Below are positions 5,427 through 8,242 of a stretch of 8,242 nucleotides of DNA, piece by piece. The notes beneath the pieces are model-generated. The model saw only the letters and a program-made list of their open reading frames with translations. It had not been told where the DNA came from and searched no databases. This stretch comes from Dokdonella sp. (lineage in GTDB: Bacteria; Pseudomonadota; Gammaproteobacteria; Xanthomonadales; Rhodanobacteraceae): assembly GCA_030150315.1 (NCBI GenBank), contig JASLGB010000155.1, positions 1 to 8,242 on the forward strand, written 5' to 3'. Numbering within the stretch: position 1 is the first letter of the stretch; each line of letters opens with the position of its first letter. Made by a program: the position numbers and the translations under genes.

Positions 5427-5918
5427 ATGCGCCATTCCCTTTCCATTCTGGTGATTGCCACCGCGATGTATGCGGGTGCCGTGATTGCGGCTCCGGTCAC
5501 CGACGTTGATCTCCAGCGCGCGAACAAGCGCGCCGAGATGCAGCAGAAAACCTTCGACCGCATCGATACCAACCACGACGGCAAGATCAGCCGCGACGAG
5601 TACAAGGCGTGGGTGGACGCACGCTTCGATCGCCTGGACACCAACCACGACGGCGTGGTCGACGCCAACGAACTGGCGGCATCGCCGGTCGCCAAGGATC
5701 GCGCCGAGAAGAGGGCCGAGAAGCGGGCCGAGAAGCGGGCCGAGCATTTCGTGAAGCGCTTTGACGAGAACGGCAACGGCAAGGTCACCAAGGCCGACTA
5801 CGAGGCGAAGTCGATGCAGAAGTTCGACAAGCTCGCGGCCGGCGGCGACACCGTTACCGCCGAGCAGTTCGCGGCGATGGGCCAGCGCGGCCATCGCGGC
5901 GCGAAACCCGCGCAGTAA
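5427..5918 (+). CDS. Secreted EF-hand calcium-binding protein
   Basis: A 163-residue exported protein that probably binds Ca2+ in the periplasm or outside the cell. Residues 1-22 form a signal peptide (hydrophobic ILVIATAMYAGAVIAA). Loop 1 is DTNHDGKISRDE (47-58) and loop 2 DTNHDGVVDANE (71-82); both have Asp1, Asn3, Asp5, Gly6, a hydrophobic residue at 8 and Glu12. Loop 3, DENGNGKVTKAD (113-124), is good but has Asp at position 12, which in known EF-hands lowers affinity or shifts metal preference. A fourth hand near 134-148 (FDKLAAGGDTVTAEQF) keeps the helices but has lost most ligands. Loops 2 and 3 are joined by a charged helix of tandem AEKR repeats (93-106). The start at 5427 has GAGG at 5415-5418 and gives a clean signal peptide. 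The function beyond metal binding is unknown; it could buffer or sense calcium. Confidence 0.9.
   Translation: MRHSLSILVIATAMYAGAVIAAPVTDVDLQRANKRAEMQQKTFDRIDTNHDGKISRDEYKAWVDARFDRLDTNHDGVVDANELAASPVAKDRAEKRAEKRAEKRAEHFVKRFDENGNGKVTKADYEAKSMQKFDKLAAGGDTVTAEQFAAMGQRGHRGAKPAQ
5703..5744 (+). repeat. 12-bp tandem repeat encoding AEKR units
   Basis: Three and a half copies of GCCGAGAAGCGG in frame inside the EF-hand gene. The first copy differs only by AGG for CGG, a synonymous change, and the last stops after GCCGAG. The near-identity at the DNA level shows recent slippage or duplication rather than convergent residue choice. Confidence 0.85.
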
Positions 5919-5920
5919 CC

Positions 5921-5964
5921 TCGCGCCGCCGCTGGAAGGATGGCGATCCTTGCATGCGGCGCGA
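5921..5964 (+). repeat. Stem-loop 1 after the EF-hand gene
   Basis: TCGCGCCGC (5921-5929) pairs perfectly with GCGGCGCGA (5956-5964). Inside it, AAGGAT (5936-5941) pairs perfectly with ATCCTT (5946-5951) around a GGCG tetraloop. This gives a two-tier stem with a small internal loop, starting two bases after the EF-hand stop codon. No T tract follows. It could act as a terminator without a U tail, as an mRNA 3'-end stabiliser, or as an extragenic palindrome. Confidence 0.65.
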
Positions 5965-5970
5965 TTGCAA

Positions 5971-6007
5971 ACGATCCGCGCGCTTGACCGCAAGCGCGCG
6001 GATTCGT
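5971..6007 (+). repeat. Stem-loop 2 before sixA
   Basis: ATCCGCGCGCTTG (5974-5986) and CAAGCGCGCGGAT (5991-6003) are exact 13-bp reverse complements with an ACCG loop. ACG (5971-5973) and CGT (6005-6007) extend the stem past one bulged T. It is separated from stem-loop 1 only by TTGCAA. It ends 25 nt before the sixA ribosome binding site. A weak promoter (TTGACC 5984-5989, CATCAT 6009-6014, 19-bp spacing) would overlap it, so it could serve as an operator as well as an RNA hairpin. Confidence 0.65.
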
Positions 6008-6047
6008 GCATCATCGGCCTCCGACGGGAATTGGAGGCGATCCGATC

Positions 6048-6530
6048 ATGGCCCTACGCGAGATCATCCTGCTGCGCCACGCGCATGCCGACCCGGCGGC
6101 TCCGGGGCAGGACGACATCGCCCGCGTTCTCAGCTTGCGCGGCGAAGCCGAAGCCGATGCCGCCGGTGTCTGGCTGAAGGACCATCATGCCGCGCCGGAC
6201 CGCGTGCTCTATTCGCCGGCGGCGCGCACCCGCGAAACCTGCGAACGGGTGCTGGCGATCCTCGGCTATGTGGACTTGCGCAGCGAAGCGCGCATCTACG
6301 AAGCGACGCCCGCGCAGTTGTTGCGTGTGCTCGACGACCACGCCGACGTCGAGCGCCTTCTGGTGGTCGGCCACAACCCGGGGCTGGAAAGCCTGGTCGC
6401 CCTGTTGACCGAGGGCAGCTCCGATGCCGGTCGCGGCATGCCGCCCGCCGCGGTCGCCTGGCTGACTCTGGAAGGCGACGGTGCGCTCGAACCGGGCCGC
6501 GCCAGCGTCCGTCACTTCTGGTGGCCGTAG
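6048..6530 (+). CDS. sixA: SixA-type histidine phosphatase
   Basis: A 160-residue single-domain member of the histidine phosphatase (phosphoglycerate mutase-like) superfamily, almost the same length as E. coli SixA (161), which removes phosphate from phosphohistidine of phosphorelay or phosphotransferase-system proteins in the cytosol. LLRHAHAD (8-15) is the RHG-type box, here RHA, with His11 as the phosphate-accepting nucleophile. YSPAARTRET (55-64) supplies the second arginine. IYEATPAQLL (83-92) carries the likely acid Glu85, and VVGHNPGLE (106-114) the second catalytic histidine, His109. There is no signal peptide. GGAGG at 6033-6037 lies 10 nt before the ATG. It heads a tight gene set with yceI (16-nt gap) and the PLD lipoprotein. 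The phosphoprotein target cannot be read from sequence, and small phosphatases of this fold can also act on small molecules. Confidence 0.9.
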   Translation: MALREIILLRHAHADPAAPGQDDIARVLSLRGEAEADAAGVWLKDHHAAPDRVLYSPAARTRETCERVLAILGYVDLRSEARIYEATPAQLLRVLDDHADVERLLVVGHNPGLESLVALLTEGSSDAGRGMPPAAVAWLTLEGDGALEPGRASVRHFWWP

Positions 6531-6546
6531 GCGATCGAAGGGTTCC

Positions 6547-7125
6547 ATGGCGTGCCGAGCGATGCGGGTGGTATTCGCCTTGGCCGCGGTCATGGCCGCG
6601 GCGGCTGCGCCGTCGCGCGCAGACGAACTGCTGAAGCTGGACGGCGAGCGGTCGCACGTCGAATTCCGCGTGAAGGTGCTGTGGCTGGTCGGCGTCACCG
6701 GCCACTTCGGGCGTGTCGAAGGCGTTGTGCGCGTCGATCCGTTCCGCAGCCGCCTGTCGGTGCAGGCAAGCATCGACATCGACGCGATCCGGATGAACGG
6801 AAAACGTAATGAGAACTGGGTCAAGTCGCCGGAGTTCTTCGATGCCGCGCGCTACCCGCGCATCGAGTTCCAGTCCGATCCGATCCCGCGTGAGCGCCTG
6901 CGCATCGGCGGCGAGCTGCCGGGCATGCTGACGCTGCGCGGCCAGCGGCGCGCGGTCGTGTTCCGCATGCGGCCTTCCACCTGCGACCGCGCCGGCAGAG
7001 ACTGCCCGATCGAGGTCGAAGGCGCGATACGCCGATCCGACTTCGGCATGCGTTCGCGGCGCGGCACCTTGGCCGACAAGGTGGAGCTGGACTTCAGCGT
7101 GTACGCGTTGAAACCGGCGCGATGA
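6547..7125 (+). CDS. YceI-family secreted protein
   Basis: A 192-residue YceI-domain protein. Family members form a lipocalin-like beta barrel that holds a long isoprenoid (shown for TT1927b and related proteins) and are usually periplasmic. Residues 1-25 form a signal peptide (hydrophobic VVFALAAVMAAAAA, SRA cleavage). The domain follows: LDGERSHVEFRVKV (31-44), VTGHFGRVEGVVRVD (50-64), ASIDIDAIRMNGKRNENWVK (74-93), SPEFFDAARYPRIEF (94-108), GMLTLRGQRR (126-135) and RSDFGMRSRRG (163-173), all family landmarks in order. Cys146 and Cys153 could form a disulfide. ATG 6547 has GAAGGG at 6537-6542; an in-frame ATG at 6562 would also give a signal peptide but lacks a ribosome binding site. Its stop overlaps the next start (ATGA), so translation is probably coupled to the PLD lipoprotein. 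The ligand is not known. Confidence 0.92.
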   Translation: MACRAMRVVFALAAVMAAAAAPSRADELLKLDGERSHVEFRVKVLWLVGVTGHFGRVEGVVRVDPFRSRLSVQASIDIDAIRMNGKRNENWVKSPEFFDAARYPRIEFQSDPIPRERLRIGGELPGMLTLRGQRRAVVFRMRPSTCDRAGRDCPIEVEGAIRRSDFGMRSRRGTLADKVELDFSVYALKPAR

Positions 7126-8242
7126 GCCTGCCTGTCGTGCGTCGACCGATTGCAGGACTGCTCGGCCTGCTCGCCTTGCTGTCTCTGTCGGCCTGTGGCT
7201 TCAATCGCGAGCTGGCGCGCCAGGCGGAGCGCGCGGTCGCGGCGGAACAGCCCCGCCATGTCGATTGCGACCGCGCCGACCACTGCGCGATCGATTCGCC
7301 CTACCGCGAGCTGCTGGCCCGTGCGCAGGCCGACAGCCGCCCCGATGCGCCGGTGCATTACCTCAACCTGCTGGAAGTCGGCGAGGATTCGCTGGCGCTG
7401 CGCGTGCATCTGATCCGCTCGGCGCGGCACAGCATCGACATGCAGACCTTCATCTGGGCGCAGGACGATGCCGGCTGGCTGATGCTGGACGAACTGGTCG
7501 CGGCCGCGCGGCGTGGCGTGCGCGTGCGCGTGCTGGCCGACCAGTTGTTCTCGCTCGACAACGTCGACTGGCTGGCGCGCATCGCGCGCGCGCACGCCAA
7601 CCTCGAATTCCGCCTCTACAACCCGACCTTCCACGACGCCGTCACGCAGCCGCTCGAATTCGCCGCCGGAGTCCTGTGCTGTCTCTCGCGCTTCAACCAG
7701 CGCATGCACAACAAGCTGTTGCTGGTGGACGGCGCCATCGGCATTGCCGGTGGCCGCAACGTCGAGAACCGCTATTTCGACTGGGACGAAAAGTTCGACT
7801 ACCGCGACCGCGATGCGCTGGTGCTCGGGCCGGGCGCGGGCGCGGAAATGCAGACCTCGTTCGAGCAGTTCTGGCGTCACCCGCGCAGTGCGCCGCTGAC
7901 GCGTCTGAACGACGTCAATCGCAAGCTGCTCTCCGACAGCAGCGAAAGCGCGGCGCTGCCGGCTCCGCCGTCGCTCGATGCCGCGCGCGTCGAGCGCCTG
8001 CGCCGAAACGCCGGGGATGCGGACTACCTCCGCGCGCAATTCATCGACACCGCCTTGCGCGTCGGCCGCGTCGACTACTTCTCCGACTCGCCCGACAAGC
8101 CCAGTCGCCCGAACGATCCGGCGCAGGCGGAGCTGACCGCGCGTATCGTCAAGTTGCTGCGTTCGGCGCGCAGCCAGGTGTTGCTGGAAACGCCGTATCT
8201 CGTGCTCAGCCCGCGCGCGCGGGCTGAGCACGAGATACGGCG
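7122..8242 (+). CDS. Phospholipase D/cardiolipin synthase-like lipoprotein (3' partial)
   Basis: A PLD-superfamily protein, closest by motif order to the ClsC/YmdC type that makes cardiolipin or remodels phospholipids through a phosphohistidine intermediate. Residues 1-24 form a lipoprotein signal with lipobox LSAC (22-25); Gly at +2 predicts outer-membrane sorting under the E. coli Lol rule. The first PLD half follows: LALRVHLIRSARHSIDMQTF (91-110), GVRVRVLADQ (132-141), then the HKD motif MHNKLLLVD with His196, Lys198, Asp203 and GGRN (210-213). The second half begins near AELTARIVKLLRSARSQVLL (335-354) with ETPYLV, but the second HKD lies beyond the window. Cys49 and Cys55 may form a disulfide. 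The start overlaps the yceI stop (ATGA). The frame is open to the end, but from residue 366 (base 8217) the sequence is the reverse complement of what precedes it, so the true protein should be read only to about residue 365. Confidence 0.9.
   Translation, partial: MSLPVVRRPIAGLLGLLALLSLSACGFNRELARQAERAVAAEQPRHVDCDRADHCAIDSPYRELLARAQADSRPDAPVHYLNLLEVGEDSLALRVHLIRSARHSIDMQTFIWAQDDAGWLMLDELVAAARRGVRVRVLADQLFSLDNVDWLARIARAHANLEFRLYNPTFHDAVTQPLEFAAGVLCCLSRFNQRMHNKLLLVDGAIGIAGGRNVENRYFDWDEKFDYRDRDALVLGPGAGAEMQTSFEQFWRHPRSAPLTRLNDVNRKLLSDSSESAALPAPPSLDAARVERLRRNAGDADYLRAQFIDTALRVGRVDYFSDSPDKPSRPNDPAQAELTARIVKLLRSARSQVLLETPYLVLSPRARAEHEIR
8191..8242. repeat. 52-bp perfect terminal palindrome (probable assembly fold-back)
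   Basis: Bases 8191-8216 and 8217-8242 are exact reverse complements with no spacer, centred in CCGCGCGCGCGG (8211-8222). The palindrome ends exactly at the last base of the window and lies within a coding gene whose protein would turn into an unrelated string (AEHEIR). This points to a contig-end artefact rather than a biological repeat. The 12-bp core alone is likely native and could be the fold-back point. Confidence 0.9.

Noticed and set aside
6852..8231. A 459-codon minus-strand open frame over yceI and the PLD gene
   Set aside because: It is the antisense shadow of two genes with clear motifs, and its 5' end lies in the artefactual terminal palindrome.

Overview
The window is about two-thirds G+C by eye and tightly packed. 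It carries nine protein-coding genes, all on the + strand; the first and last are cut by the window edges. The rpmB-rpmG pair (L28 with HANNKTRRRWLPNLHERRFWV-type sequence, zinc-free L33), the G+C-rich codon use and the many short-leader exported proteins suggest a Gammaproteobacterium of the Xanthomonadales (Lysobacter/Xanthomonas/Rhodanobacter-type). That placement is inferred from protein resemblance and was not tested by search. I see no rRNA, tRNA, CRISPR array, insertion sequence, integrase or phage gene, so this reads as ordinary chromosome.

Layout: (1) 3-623, the 3' part of a family-2 glycosyltransferase. (2) 624-905, a gap with two hairpins, a good sigma70-type promoter (712-740) and a leader of roughly 160 nt whose last hairpin covers the rpmB ribosome binding site. 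(3) 906-1325, rpmB-rpmG, ended by a textbook intrinsic terminator at 1385-1415. (4) 1416-1895, about 480 nt with no gene, holding a hairpin and a 15-bp tandem duplication. (5) 1896-3590, a secreted gamma-glutamyltransferase-family enzyme, followed after 33 nt by an unrecognised secreted helical protein (3624-4613) and, after 61 nt, by an orphan ParA-type ATPase (4675-5310). (6) 5427-5918, a small secreted EF-hand protein with an AEKR tandem-repeat linker. (7) 5919-6047, a gap largely filled by two consecutive strong stem-loops. (8) 6048-8242, a probable operon of a SixA-type histidine phosphatase, a YceI-family secreted protein and a phospholipase D/cardiolipin-synthase-like lipoprotein, coupled by a 16-nt gap and an ATGA overlap.

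Five of the nine products carry export or lipoprotein signals: GGT-like, the unknown 329-aa protein, the EF-hand protein, YceI and the PLD lipoprotein. The theme outside the ribosomal genes is therefore the cell envelope and periplasm: thiol or gamma-glutamyl chemistry, calcium binding, isoprenoid or lipid binding and phospholipid chemistry. ParA and SixA are the cytosolic exceptions.

The last 52 bases form a perfect palindrome inside the open PLD gene. This is best explained as a fold-back artefact at a contig end, so the last ~26 bases should not be trusted. I did not find a convincing undescribed system. The strongest leads are the double stem-loop at 5921-6007, the ribosome-binding-site hairpin of rpmB, the partnerless ParA next to an unknown secreted protein, and the repeat-linked EF-hand protein.
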